Part shown: positions 1 through 18,371 of the stretch, in pieces | How positions within the stretch are numbered: the first letter of the stretch is position 1 | How the letters are laid out: each line of letters begins with the position of its first letter | From: Cristatella mucedo | Taxonomy: Eukaryota; Bryozoa; Phylactolaemata; Cristatellidae | Length of the DNA stretch: 30,000 nt | Direction of reading: 5' to 3' | NCBI GenBank assembly: GCA_009760855.2 | Contig: WPIO01000007.1 | Coordinates: forward strand, 9,717,501 to 9,747,500 | The notes under the pieces: model-generated | Told to the model about the DNA's origin: nothing | Seen by the model: the letters and a program-made list of their open reading frames with translations, nothing else | Database searches by the model: none | Position numbers and translations under genes: made by a program

Positions 1-1064
1 CTCTTTCCCGTCTGTCCAGTCAATCGAGTGCCAGTGCTCACCCCAGCCATCCACTGGGCGTTGCATTTGACCTTGTATTATATTTGACCTTTGTACCTTG
101 CCTTTATCAGCTATGTTTGCTGCTCACTCAGCTGTAGCACTGTATTGGCCACTTGTCGGAAACTTGCCTCCCCCTCCCACAGCTGATTCCGAAGCGTTTG
201 CCTCATGTTTTTGGTTCCGGTAGAGGCTTCCGGTGGCTGTGCTAGCAAAGGCCAAGCTGACCGTCCTATAGCAAAAATGCAGCCATTCTCAGCTGACAGT
301 CCTAGCAGCTCGACGTCTTGTTCTGGCATTCTAGGCAGCAGTAGGTTTGTCATGTAGCACTTTCGAGTGTACTCGGCTAGATTATACCCGACGAAGAGTT
401 TGTTTATTGCAAGTACACGAGCGATCTTCCTATTGCTCCAGCCCTGTTTGTGAAGAATTGTTTATGAAGGACTAGCAGAATACCGAATGCTTCAGCCACA
501 ATGATTTGCACCTGATCGACCAGAAAGTGAAATGAAAGAGAAGACCGGAAGGTTGTGAGCATATGCCACACTCTCGTGCACTGAATAAGTGGCATATTAA
601 TGTTCTTCAAAGCTTGATTCTGAAAAGGCACATATATGTTTTAAGGAAATGGCTGATCTGTGCACTGACCTTCGTTGATTTTGTCCACTTCTATGCATAA
701 ACCTCACCGGAAACAAGTCTGCACTTCGGCAACTTGGCACGATTAATCATTTTCAATGCTAAGGATGCCACCCCCTAGCCGTCAAGCTACTTTTAGCCAC
801 AGCAGCATTGAAACTGGGCTTACCCGGCATTGCGTAGATACTCTTGACCCTGAGTGAACTCACATGATGTGAGAGTTATCTCATTTGCACGGACTCGAGT
901 AAGTCAAGCAGCAGATTCTGTCTCTCGTTGCCAACCACAGCAGGCATAATGGTTACAGATCGGCACCCAATCAGAATTTAAAGAAAAAAGGTATTGAGCC
1001 ATTATTACATGATTTGGCTCAATACGTTGGTGATGACTCAAACTTATGTCTTTTAGCCCTGTTT
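1..1064. other. Unassigned sequence, no recognised gene
   Basis: No exon, RNA gene or repeat that I recognise is visible here. Two short minus-strand open frames (353 to 111, and 631 to 404) have mixed, not low-complexity, composition. They match no family I know and lack an obvious splice or promoter context. I see no calpain exon, although the missing 5' exons of the downstream calpain gene would be expected on this side. Confidence 0.5.
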
Positions 1065-1400
1065 GGTATAATGATGTAATGAAATGTAATGTATCTCTGT
1101 CTGTAACTCCACAAAGTCATAAAGACAATGTGGTTAGGTGAGCCGTCATGGCACACTAGGTAAGGCGGTTGCTTTTCACGACCTCGGTCCCGAGGTCGTG
1201 GGTTCGATTCCTGCGGTGGGCGATTCTGTATCGCCACTGCAAGCGGTGGAGATAGCCGTAAAGGCTCTTCTGTCGCTATGCAAAAAGAGGCTGTTCAATC
1301 AGCTAGGATTTGGGCGTTACGCAGGAGAGTTTTGTATAGCGCACTCACAACCTAAGCGGCTTTCGGTACGCATTCGGGTTAGTATGAATAGCTCAATTGA
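1065..1400. repeat. Unnamed dispersed repeat (family C), copy 1, interrupted by a SINE
   Basis: The left part (about 1072-1135: ATGTAATG, then CTGTAACTCCACAAAG and TGTGGTT) and the right part (about 1335-1370: CCTAAGCGGCTTTC) both match a block at about 26468-26570. There the two parts lie side by side. The intervening 1137-1310 is a tRNA-derived SINE, so the SINE inserted into this repeat. A third partial copy is near 15215-15440. The repeat may be a LINE 3' region; orientation and full length are unknown. Confidence 0.45.
1137..1310 (+). mobile_element. tRNA-derived SINE, tail type A
   Basis: The head looks like a tRNA gene: an A-box-like TGGCACACTAGG at about 1149 and a B box GGTTCGATTCC at 1201-1211, which together form an internal RNA polymerase III promoter. 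It continues into a non-tRNA body (GATAGCCGTAAAGGCTCTTCTG) and a tail ending near AATCAGCT. The same head and body recur at 14577-14745 (minus), 16840-16990, 17255-17412 and 19182-19330 (minus), which makes it a dispersed SINE rather than a functional tRNA gene. Confidence 0.8.
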
Positions 1401-2596
<1,196 letters not shown>

Positions 2597-2597
<1 letters not shown>

Positions 2598-3426
2598 ATC
2601 CTGAAATTTAGTCGCCTAATACCAGTCATACTGCTGTAGGATGTCTAGATTTTTGTAGTTTGCTCCAACGCCTTTGTGTTATTATGGACTTGGGTAGGCA
2701 TCCTGCCGTATAGTTATGACGAATAACTTGTGTCATACACAACTGCTATTCCTTCTGAGCACATGCAATCATGCTACATTCCCGACTGCGGGATACTAGC
2801 TACCTGAGCGAAACCAAATTTGAGATTATGCTAGTGAACGTGAAGGTCTTGCTGTTCACTTAAAGGCATTTACGCATGCATCGTGCATGTAAGCAAGCCA
2901 GATCGTGACTATCAGTAATCGACATTGGAAAAGCAGCGGCTCACCAGGTTACCAGCTATTAGGCCTCTAGTTGTCTGGCCATCCTTTGTTTCCTGATTGC
3001 TGCTCATGTATTATTCACCAGTCTCACAATTAAGCAGTCATGAGCATTCGATGATGACAAAACAAGTAAGGCGTACAATAAGTGCCAGTACTGATAGCAT
3101 TTTTATGTGCATGCTGGCTCAATGGCATTCATTTTCAAAAAGAGCTTCCTGCACCACATACACATTGATTACTTTTGATTTGAGCAATACAAATATGCTG
3201 CATATTATTAGCAGATGATAGGGCACCAAGTCGTTGGTAGAAGTCATCCCTTTGATAGACTGAGTCCTACCCATTACGCAAAGGGTTGAACCTTGTTTCG
3301 ATTGCACAGCCTAATGTGTACTCAGCTTTACTTCAGCTTTACCTCTCGTAGTTGTTACTAGAGTCCATGCAACAAGTGAACAAAAGCAGCTTATAACTGC
3401 AGACAGATAAGCACTAGAGCCGAGCT
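2597..3426. other. Unassigned sequence
   Basis: I see no recognisable coding exon, RNA gene or repeat in this stretch. Confidence 0.4.
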
Positions 3427-3565
3427 GATTTGGTCCAGCAGTTAAGGTGCTCACCCTGACCAAGGTCTGGCTGAGGTCGTGGGCTCGAGCCACGAGGCAT
3501 ATGTGAAGCGCCTGAATAGGGATTAAGTTCTCTTGGGGTGCTATACAAATAAATTATAGCTATAT
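3427..3565 (+). mobile_element. tRNA-derived SINE, tail type B (LINE-like tail)
   Basis: The head contains an A-box-like GGTCCAGCAGTTAAGG and a degenerate B box GGGCTCGAGCC near 3480. The tail (about 3498-3558) reads AAGCGCCT, then GATTAAGTTCTCT, then GGGTGCT, then CAAATAAATTA. The same blocks appear in the same order at the minus-strand 3' end of the LINE at 5583-7784. Another full copy of this SINE type is at 9877-10024. Confidence 0.8.
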
Positions 3566-3795
3566 TTTATTATTTATCAGAATAATATGCCAACTCACTG
3601 TCGTGTAGTGCCAAAAACATTTAAACTCACTGATTGCTTTTAGTTGTTTGTCTGTGTGCCTTTCATATGTCTGTCTTTGGACTAAGCTAGAAGTTGATGT
3701 GCATATGAAAAGCCAATAGCTGAAGACACCACCAACTTTGACTTCAGTGTGAATATAAAGGTAATATGGAGCCTTCTTCCTTTGAAGCAAAAATG
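3566..3795. other. Unassigned sequence
   Basis: AT-rich spacer between a SINE-B and a tail fragment. No feature recognised. Confidence 0.4.
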
Positions 3796-3852
3796 AAGTG
3801 CCTAAAAGAGATTAAGTTCTCTTAGGGTGATATACAAATGTATTATTATTAG
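3796..3852 (+). mobile_element. SINE-B or LINE 3' tail fragment
   Basis: The fragment carries AAGTGCCT, GAGATTAAGTTCTCT, AGGGTGATATACAAAT and then an ATT-repeat end, matching the shared SINE-B/LINE tail. No tRNA-like head is seen in front of it. It is either a severely 5'-truncated LINE copy or a decayed SINE. Confidence 0.65.
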
Positions 3853-3950
3853 TGTCATTATTAATATTGAAGCGATCGAGTGAGGTGGACAGAGGGAGAG
3901 GAGAAGGAGGGAAATGGTAAGAGGGAGAGACACGCAAGAGCGGGCGCGCG

Positions 3951-3969
3951 CACACACACACACACACAC

Positions 3970-4006
<37 letters not shown>

Positions 4007-4049
4007 AGCACGCACACTCAAACATTCGCATGCAAGTGAGCATGCATGC

Positions 4050-4134
<85 letters not shown>
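3951..4134. repeat. (CA)n ... (TG)n inverted microsatellite pair
   Basis: A (CA)n tract at 3951-4003 and a (TG)n tract at 4051-4134 are separated by about 47 bp containing GCATGCAAG and GAGCATGCATGC. The two tracts are complementary, so the region can fold into a hairpin. Open frames across it are artefacts of the dinucleotide repeats. Confidence 0.95.
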
Positions 4135-4135
<1 letters not shown>

Positions 4136-4293
4136 ACTTGCTTATGTATGAGCACATGCATATGCATGTGAGTGCACATTTATATGTGGGTGCTCTGCTG
4201 CATGTGTGTGCATGTGCATGTATGAGTGTATGTGCGCACATGTGAGTGATGTTTGTGTGTGCATGCACACATGTGTGCGCGCGTGAGTATGTG

Positions 4294-4540
4294 CAGAGGC
4301 CGAGCCAGGATTGGAGCACCATGGTGGCATGGGGGTCTGGGGGTGGAGCCTCCCTGTAAATTGGGATCTAGGGGCGGCTCCCCTAGTGCCTGCTGGTGTC
4401 GTGCAGCCTGGCCAAGCACTAAGGGACCATCCTCCATGCAAATGTGCTGCTGACTGCCCGACCGGGCGTTGAACTCGGCTCCCACCTACCAGGCAAGGGG
4501 TGGCAGCTGCCACCCCTGCCACCCCCTGGCTTTGCCTGTG
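4294..4540. mobile_element. Small element with inverted ends (MITE-like)
   Basis: The left end CAGAGGCCGAGCCAGG (4294-4309) is an inverted, 13/16 match to the right end CCTGGCTTTGCCTGTG (4525-4540). The 247-bp unit is bounded by TATGTG on both sides (4288-4293 and 4541-4546), a candidate target duplication, although the flanks are GT-rich and could repeat by chance. It has no coding capacity. CAG-type ends recall non-autonomous hAT elements. A second copy of the left end is at about 22547. Confidence 0.5.
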
Positions 4541-5005
4541 TATGTGTGTGAATTTGTGTGTAAATGTGAAGAAGGGGAAGCTTACAATAGATTTTCTTGT
4601 TGCTACTGTCAAACATGCTTGTTTCATCATCTTCTCCTACATTGTTCATGACGAGAAATCTAGTTATTGACAAAATTACAATTTCTCTCTTGCATACTAC
4701 TTTGTAGATAAGCTCGCCAAGCGCATAGTAGGCTATAAAGGAAACTTGCCTTGGTCAACCCCTGTTACCTTTTGCCGGTATTTAGTTTACTTTCCTTGTT
4801 CGATTGACCAATTTGATCAAGTCAGGGAGGTGCTGTTGGTGACGTCACCTAGTTGGCCAGATTTGTGTAGAGGCAGCTATCGAGTTTCTCAAAGTTCCAA
4901 GTGCTAGCTAACTCACTTGCAGTCACCAGCAGCTGCCTTTTCCATTATTGGCAGAGGATGCCGGGAGCTGCACACCTGGCTCTATTGTGCCGACCGTTTG
5001 CTATT
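4541..5005. other. Unassigned sequence
   Basis: No gene or repeat recognised. A TGACGTCA palindrome at 4840-4847 equals the cAMP-response element core, but nothing links it to a promoter. Confidence 0.4.
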
Positions 5006-5582
5006 GATAATAATAATAATAATAATAATAATAATGCACTTGATAAAGTGCCCTCAGAGAACTCAGTCTCTTCCTAGGCAACCAACCGAGAGGAACCTCA
5101 CAATGTTGTTTGACCATGTTCAACCCCAGCTGCTTGAGCCTTTGATGCTGATGAAGTGCCTCTTACAACAAGGAAGTTAGTGGAAAAAGTTAGCTGCTGT
5201 TGCTACCTATCTCCCAGGTGGGGCTGTCTGCAGACTGAGGGGCATAGCAGGCTATGCAACAGGTCAGCTAGTCAGTTAGCAAGCAATAGAATGAGAATGC
5301 ACACGAATTCGTGTGTATTAACACGGTTAGGGGTGACATGCTCAGGGTCAGCATACAAGTGTGGATAGATGCAACATGCAACAGTGTCAGCACACATAAG
5401 CGCAAAAAGGACGAATCGCAGGGACCCACTAAATGCTATCATAAATAGGTGCGTTCGTATTTTCTTTTTAAATGTGGTCAAGTCAGGGGATGTCGTGACA
5501 GAAGTCGGGAGTGAGTTCCAGGCTTTGGGAGCATACGAACTAAAGGCGCGGTCTCGAAATGATTTGAGGTTTGTGCGAGGTA
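5006..5582 (-). mobile_element. Older L2/CR1-type LINE, 3' part (left piece of a split copy)
   Basis: This is the 3' end of a minus-strand LINE: an ATT-repeat terminus at 5006-5034, then the tail hairpin region (5042-5080), then sequence from about 5275 that aligns base by base with the 3' region of the younger LINE (5700-6005). It stops abruptly at 5582, exactly where the younger element begins. Its missing continuation resumes at 7790, so this piece and 7790-8608 are one element split by an insertion. Confidence 0.8.
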
Positions 5583-7784
5583 TAATAACAATAATAATAA
5601 TAATTCACTTGATACAGCACCCTCAGAGAACTTAATCTCTCTCTAGGCGCTTTACATTTGCTGCAAAGTGAAATGCAATCGAATGGTAAGTAAAATCATG
5701 CTTGAAAAACAAACAAAATGAATAATATGGTTAGGGGTGACATGCACAGGGTCAGCATGCAAATGTGGTTAGTGGCAGCATGCACAGTGTCAGCACGCAT
5801 AAGCACATCAAGGACGAATCACAGGGACTCGCTAAATGCTGTCCTAAATAGGTGTGTTTTTAGGTTCCTTTTAAATGTGGTCAGGTCGGGGGATGTTCTG
5901 ACGCAGGTCGGGGGATGTTCTGACGCAGGTCGGGAAGGAGTTCCAGGCTGTGGGAGCATACGAACTAAATGCACGGTCTCCAAAGGATTTAAGGTTTGTA
6001 CGAGGTATTTCTAGACTGTTGGATTCCGAAAAGCAGGTGGTACGATGCTTGGCCTGATGGGGTAGTATATCTGAAAGATTAGGCTGGAGCCATAGAATGA
6101 AGGGATCTAAAAGTGAGTGACAAAACCTTGAAGTCAATCCGTTGCCTCACTGGTAGCCAGTGCAGGTCGGCGAGAAGTGGAGTAATGCGGCAACTGCGAC
6201 GCTCACGACAGACAAGTCTAGCTGCCGAGTTTTGCACCAGCTGCAATCGCCTGATCGCACATGCTGGTAGGCCAGTAAGCAGTGAGTTGCAGAAGTCGAG
6301 ATGGGATGTCACGAATGCATGGACCAACTTAGATGTGGTATCTTTATCTAAACAAGCCCGGATTTTAGCAATGTTATGAAGCTGAAAATAGGCGGATTTG
6401 ACTGTGGAGCTGATATGGTCGTCTAACGAGAGGTCGCTTTGGAATATGACACCTAGATTTCGAGCTGATTCAACTGGAGATATGCTGGCAGAGCCAATTT
6501 TGAGAGTCAGCCTTTCCAATCTCTGGATCACACTGGGTTTGCCCATAACTAGTAAGTTAGTTGTATCATCGTTTAGTTTTAGAAAATTTGCCGCCATCCA
6601 TGTGCGGATGTCATCAATGCATGCAGCAAGTGAGTTGAGAGAGTTTGAGGTGCTCGAAGGCTGGGAGGGATCAAAGAAAAGGTACAACTGAGTGTCATCC
6701 ACATAGAAGTGACAGCCTAGATTGTGCTTGGCAATCACATCAGCAAGAGGGAGAGTATAAACCGTGAAAAGAACCGGACCTAGCACTGAGCCCTGAGGTA
6801 CTCCATATTTCAGAGGTACTTCAGATGATCTTTGTCCATTCATGTCAATACTCTGGAGTCTCCCACTGAGATATGACCTGAACCACTGCAGAGCAGTGCC
6901 AGTGATGCCCAGGCGAGATGAGAGGCGCTCTAGAAGAACTTTGTGATCGATGGTGTCAAAAGCTGCCGAAAGATCGAGCAAAACAAGCAGAGACACTCTA
7001 CCCATGTCTGCATTCCTAAGTAGGTCGTTGTATACCCGAAGCAATGCTGACTCTGTGGAGTGATTAGCTCTAAAGCCAGACTGGAACTTACTAGCAAGGT
7101 GTGAGGTTTCGATATACGAGTTCAGCTGGTCTGCCACGACCCGTTCCAGTGTCTTTGATAGGAATGGTAGAAGGGAAACTGGGTGGTAGTTGCTTAAGTT
7201 TTCTTGGTCAAGTGTAGCTTCCTTGAGAAGTGGCCTGACCACAGCTTTTTTGAAAGGTGCTGGGACATGACCTGAGGCTAATGACATATTAATGATGTTA
7301 GTTATGCATGGCAGCAGCAGATCAATGCAACGTAGGAGCAGGACAGTGGGAATAGGGTCCAGAGGACTTGTTGTCTTTTTTGATTGAGATACGAACTTTA
7401 GGACTAGATCACTAGTGACCTGCTTAAATGCAGACATTGAGGTGCAGCCAGGAACCGAGGAACAGCATTCTAGTGGGGAGGTTGTCATCGCAGGGATGGA
7501 TTCCCTGATCTTGTCTATCTTCTGCACAAAGAATCGAGAGAAGCGATCGGCTAGATCATCACTAGGATCATCAGGTAAGGAGCTAATCTGGGAACGGTTG
7601 AGGAGATGGTTTATTGTCGACATCAGCATTTTTGGATTGTGCATCTGTGATTCAACAATGTTTTTATAGAAGCTAGACTTGGCCTTTGCTATGATCGATT
7701 GGTACGACCTACAGTAGTCTTCATATGCCTGTCGATGGACAGTTAGTCCGGATCTTTTGTATGCTTTTTCAAGCTTTCGTTTAT
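5583..7784 (-). mobile_element. Younger L2/CR1-type LINE, 5'-truncated
   Basis: A 2.2-kb minus-strand non-LTR retrotransposon. Its 3' end (plus coordinate 5583) is a run of ATT-like triplets preceded by a hairpin region (5616-5653). Above that lies a reverse transcriptase reading frame reaching 7784, where the element is cut off in the linker between the endonuclease and reverse transcriptase domains. The endonuclease part is missing, as is usual for copies left by incomplete target-primed reverse transcription. It is flanked by AGGTA at 5578-5582 and 7785-7789, which I read as the target duplication. The 1.1-kb copy at 21164-22252 is closely similar. Confidence 0.9.
5866..7784 (-). pseudogene. 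LINE reverse transcriptase, 5'-truncated and frameshifted
   Basis: The frame is open from 7784 down to about 6079 (first ATG at 7644), giving the linker region followed by a full reverse transcriptase domain. Visible motifs in order are PVSLLPFLSKTLERVV, FQSGFRANHSTESALL, DLSAAFDTIDH, GVPQGSVLGP and the catalytic FYVDDTQLY. The C-terminal domain has LDFCNSLLTGLP and LHWLPVRQRIDFK. Sibling copies have Ala at the position before the two catalytic Asp; here it is Val. Compared with the copy at 21431-22252, an extra T at about 6079-6080 shifts the frame, and a 22-bp tandem duplication (5884-5905, 5906-5927) shifts it again. The C-terminal end is therefore broken and the copy is probably dead. Confidence 0.9.
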
Positions 7785-7789
7785 AGGTA

Positions 7790-8608
7790 AACAGTTAATT
7801 TCTGAAAAGCGGGTGGTACGATGCTTGGCCCGATGGGGTAGTATATCTGAAAGATAGGCAGGAGCCAAAGAATGAAGTGACCTAAAAGTGAGTGACAAAA
7901 CCTTGAAGTCGATTCGTTGCTTGACTGGTAGCCAGTGCAGGTCAGCGAGAAGTGGTGTGGCAAATGTGACGCTCACGACAGACAAGCCTAGCTACAGAGT
8001 TTTGCACCAGCTATAAGCGCCTGATTGCACATGCCGGTAGACCCCGGCAAGCAGTGAGTTACAGAAGTCAAGACGGGATGTTAAAAAATGCATGGACCAA
8101 CTTAGATGTGGTATCTCTATCTAAGCAAGCCCAACTTTTAACAATGTTATGTAGCTGAAAGTAATCAGACTTGACTGTGGAGCTAATGTGGTAGTCTAAT
8201 GAAAGGTCACTTTGGAACATGACACCCAGACTTCTTGCAGATTCAACAAGAGATATCGATTTTGAGCATTAGCCTTTTCAATTTCTGAAATGCACTTGGT
8301 TTGCCTAAAACTAGTAAGTCAGTTTTATCATAATTTAGTTTAAGACAAATTTCCTGCAATCCATGTGTGGATGTCATAATTACATGCAGAAAGAGAGTTG
8401 AGAGAATTCGTGGTGCTCGAAGGCTGGGAGTGATCAAAAGAAAGGTACAACTGAGTGTCATCCGCATAGAAGTGAAAGCCTAAGTTGTGCTTCGAAATCA
8501 CATCGGCAAGAGGAAGAGTATAGACCGCAAAAAGAACCGGATGATCTTTGTGCATTCACATCAATACTCTGGATTCTCCCACTGAGATAGGACCTGAACC
8601 ATTTCAGA
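7790..8608 (-). mobile_element. Older L2/CR1-type LINE, upstream part (right piece of a split copy)
   Basis: This sequence aligns with 6010-6890 of the younger LINE and carries degenerate reverse transcriptase pieces, including HFYADDTQLYLSF near 8460-8480 and LADLHWLPVKQRIDFK near 7920. Stops, frameshifts and a deletion of about 50 bp at 8540 (over the GVPQGSVLGP region) show long decay. It begins at the point in the LINE where the piece at 5006-5582 ends, so the two form one old copy. Its right edge lies about 50 bp before the first visible calpain exon. Confidence 0.85.
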
Positions 8609-8659
8609 GAGAGCGTCAGAAGCAGAGTCATGCAATTAAGTTTTCTGAATCGTTTTCAG

Positions 8660-16496
<7,837 letters not shown>

Positions 16497-16839
16497 GTAA
16501 GCTGCAAGGTTGTGTTTTTTTAAAGCACTCTTTAGGTTCTTCACCTATTCCACGCTGTAGCCGTACCTAATTTTATTTGTAAATGACTGGTTATTTACAG
16601 TCGAAAGAATGGGACTCAAGCTGTATATGCTGCAAATTAACGTTACACCTTATGGGCTGTGGCAAGCTGAAACTGGTTAAAAAAATGTGACGATGCTTGA
16701 CGATCCAGCTTTGAGGAAGTGTGATAGAAAAGTGCCAACAAAAATTTGAAGCCAACCTAATGTGGCCTTGTGTGAATAGCCTGAAATTTAGATACGAAGT
16801 AACACCGGCTATGAGCATGCGATGATTTTTTGTTCTGTT
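16497..16839. other. Intron sequence after the last certain calpain exon
   Basis: Nothing recognised. Confidence 0.4.
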
Positions 16840-16990
16840 TCTTAGCCCAGGAGTAAGATTCTCGCACCTCGCGACCCAGGTCGTGGGTTCAAATCCTGCA
16901 GAAGGCAATCTTTTATGCCTACTGTAGATGCGGGGATACCCACTAAGGCTCTTCTGCCGCTATGTAATGAGGCTGTTGCATTATATGACC
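16840..16990 (+). mobile_element. tRNA-derived SINE, tail type A
   Basis: The head has TTAGCCCAGGAGTAAG and B box GGGTTCAAATCC (near 16885). The body has ACTAAGGCTCTTCTGCCGCT and the end GAGGCTGTT. It matches the copies at 1137 and 17255. Confidence 0.8.
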
Positions 16991-17254
16991 TATACTTTTT
17001 TAGTTTTGCCCAGGCTTATGGAAACTTATGCACCATACCAAGCTCTGCCCCAAAAAAGCACAGCTTTCCATGCCACTCGTCCCCGATTCGTACAGCGGCA
17101 CGTACTAGTCGCCATCTGGTGCCTCGCAGTAGTACGGCTTTATTAGCAGACAAAGATTCGTTATGCCGACTCTGTGGCCCGATGATGGCACTGTTCGAGC
17201 ACTCACGTCATTTCTGTCTTACGGAAAGTTCCAGGTTATTACAATGTATGGGCT
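16991..17254 (+). other. Segment between two SINEs with a CxxC...H...C string
   Basis: The plus-strand frame includes KDSLCRLCGPMMALFEHSRH followed by FC near 17150-17220. The spacing recalls the zinc-knuckle found at the C-terminus of some non-LTR retrotransposon proteins. It is short and unsupported by anything else, so a chance match is quite possible. Confidence 0.2.
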
Positions 17255-17412
17255 GTGATAGCTCAGGAGGTAAGGTGCTCGCTCTTCCCGACCGAGGTCG
17301 TGGGTTTGAATCCTGCTGTTGGACGATCCTTTATTGCCAACTGCAAGAGGTAGTGATAGCCGATAAGGCTCTTCTGCTGCTATACAAATGAGGCTTAAAT
17401 CAGCTGTTTTTT
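17255..17412 (+). mobile_element. tRNA-derived SINE, tail type A
   Basis: A full-length copy: GATAGCTCAGGAGGTAAGG (A box), GGGTTTGAATCC (B box near 17302), GATAGCCGATAAGGCTCTTC, GCTATACAAATGAGGC and AATCAGCT. The A-box part is close to an intact tRNA D-arm. Confidence 0.85.
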
Positions 17413-17437
17413 TTACGTGTCGCCCATTAATGGTCAG

Positions 17438-17459
17438 CGACAAGCGGCCACAAAAATAA
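17438..17459 (+). CDS. Possible tiny terminal exon of the calpain gene
   Basis: A long pyrimidine run ends in CATTAATGGTCAG, a fair splice acceptor. The following base completes the Gly codon left open by the exon ending at 16496, and the frame then reads DKRPQK and stops. AATAAA overlaps the stop. If real, this calpain ends right after domain III. Any acceptor gives a short frame by chance, so this is only a candidate. Confidence 0.2.
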
Positions 17460-18179
17460 AACCAGCGCCAACCGGAGCTTTGGATCAGAACATCCTGAAT
17501 TCAGTAAGTAACCATTCAACTATTAAAAGGACCTCCGAACCGATTATTTGCCATTGAAGGGCTCCCAGCGATTACTATTTTGACTTACTGTTGGGTATTA
17601 CTTATTTCTGGCTATTCAGGAACTAGAGTTACCTGCATTAGTGGAGCTTTTTTACCTATTACCTGCTTCGGCCACTAAGCCACCAACATGCATAGCCTAT
17701 TTAAGTGAAATATAACTTCGAGTACAAGCGAATTCTATACATGCCCCATTCCTTTGTGTTCAGTATCAATGTCCCAATTTTTGCCTGCTTCGCTTTTAAA
17801 AAAATGTGTCCACGGGAATTTCCGACGAGCGGATTCAAATACGATCCCGTTTTCGTTCGGTTGTAGGCCGCTGCCCGATGCTGAGAATAAAGCCGCATGA
17901 GCTTCAAACCACGGGCAGTGGCTTGAGCTCGGGCACAATTATTCATTACGCGACATTCAACCAGCTTCTGAATTTCTCACGCTCTTCGCGGTGATCGGGT
18001 AGCCTTTTCCATGGAGCGACTCTTCAGTGTATTTTTTTCTACATGAGGCTGAGTTGACGTGCTAACATGGTTGCTGTACATTGCGGCTGTAGTGCATTAG
18101 TAGTGTTTTGACCAAAGTGTTCGATAATGATCTCGAGGCGTGCCTTATTTAGCTCTATGTAGCGTTTTTGAGCTCCAGC
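17460..18179. other. Unassigned; becomes CpG-richer from about 17810
   Basis: No coding exon is recognised. From about 17810 CpG dinucleotides become more frequent (ACGGG, GACGAGCGG, GCCGCTGCCCG, TTACGCGAC). This would fit a promoter or 5' region for the candidate exon at 18180, but that is inference. Confidence 0.3.
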
Positions 18180-18371
18180 ATGGCCCAGTCAGGGCCGACC
18201 AGTGTGCGGTCTAAGTGGCAGCAGCTTCTGCTCGTTACTGATCGGGGCGGTCGTCTAGTGAGAGCAATTCTTGGCAAAAAGGTTATGATGTGGGTGGGAC
18301 GAGCCCACGTCGAAATTTGCTGTGAACTCAAGCAGCTCGGCACGTCAGCAGTGCAGCCGCAGCTCGTGAAG
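18180..18371 (+). CDS. Candidate first coding exon of an unrecognised gene
   Basis: The ATG at 18180 opens 64 codons ending at a GTTTGT donor in phase 0. The stretch is GC-richer than its flanks. The protein begins MAQSGPTSVRSKWQQLLLV, continues through basic and hydrophobic segments (GRLVRAILGKKVMMWVGR) and ends ICCELKQLG ... QPQLVK. I do not recognise the family. The W...EL..LG pattern is loosely like short ciliary microtubule proteins. It could instead be an internal exon, since CTCCAG just before the ATG is a possible acceptor. Confidence 0.3.

Noticed and set aside
1137-1215. Functional tRNA gene
   Set aside because: The A and B boxes are present, but the sequence recurs many times with a long non-tRNA body, so it is a SINE head.
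3802-4322. Long open frames rich in HT, CV and AH repeats
   Set aside because: They arise from the (CA)n/(TG)n microsatellites, which contain no stops.
4840-4847. TGACGTCA as a cAMP-response element
   Set aside because: A single 8-mer with no promoter or first exon nearby.
6113-6691. Plus-strand open frames within the LINE
   Set aside because: They are antisense shadows of the reverse transcriptase; the same frames recur in the copy at 21960-22253.
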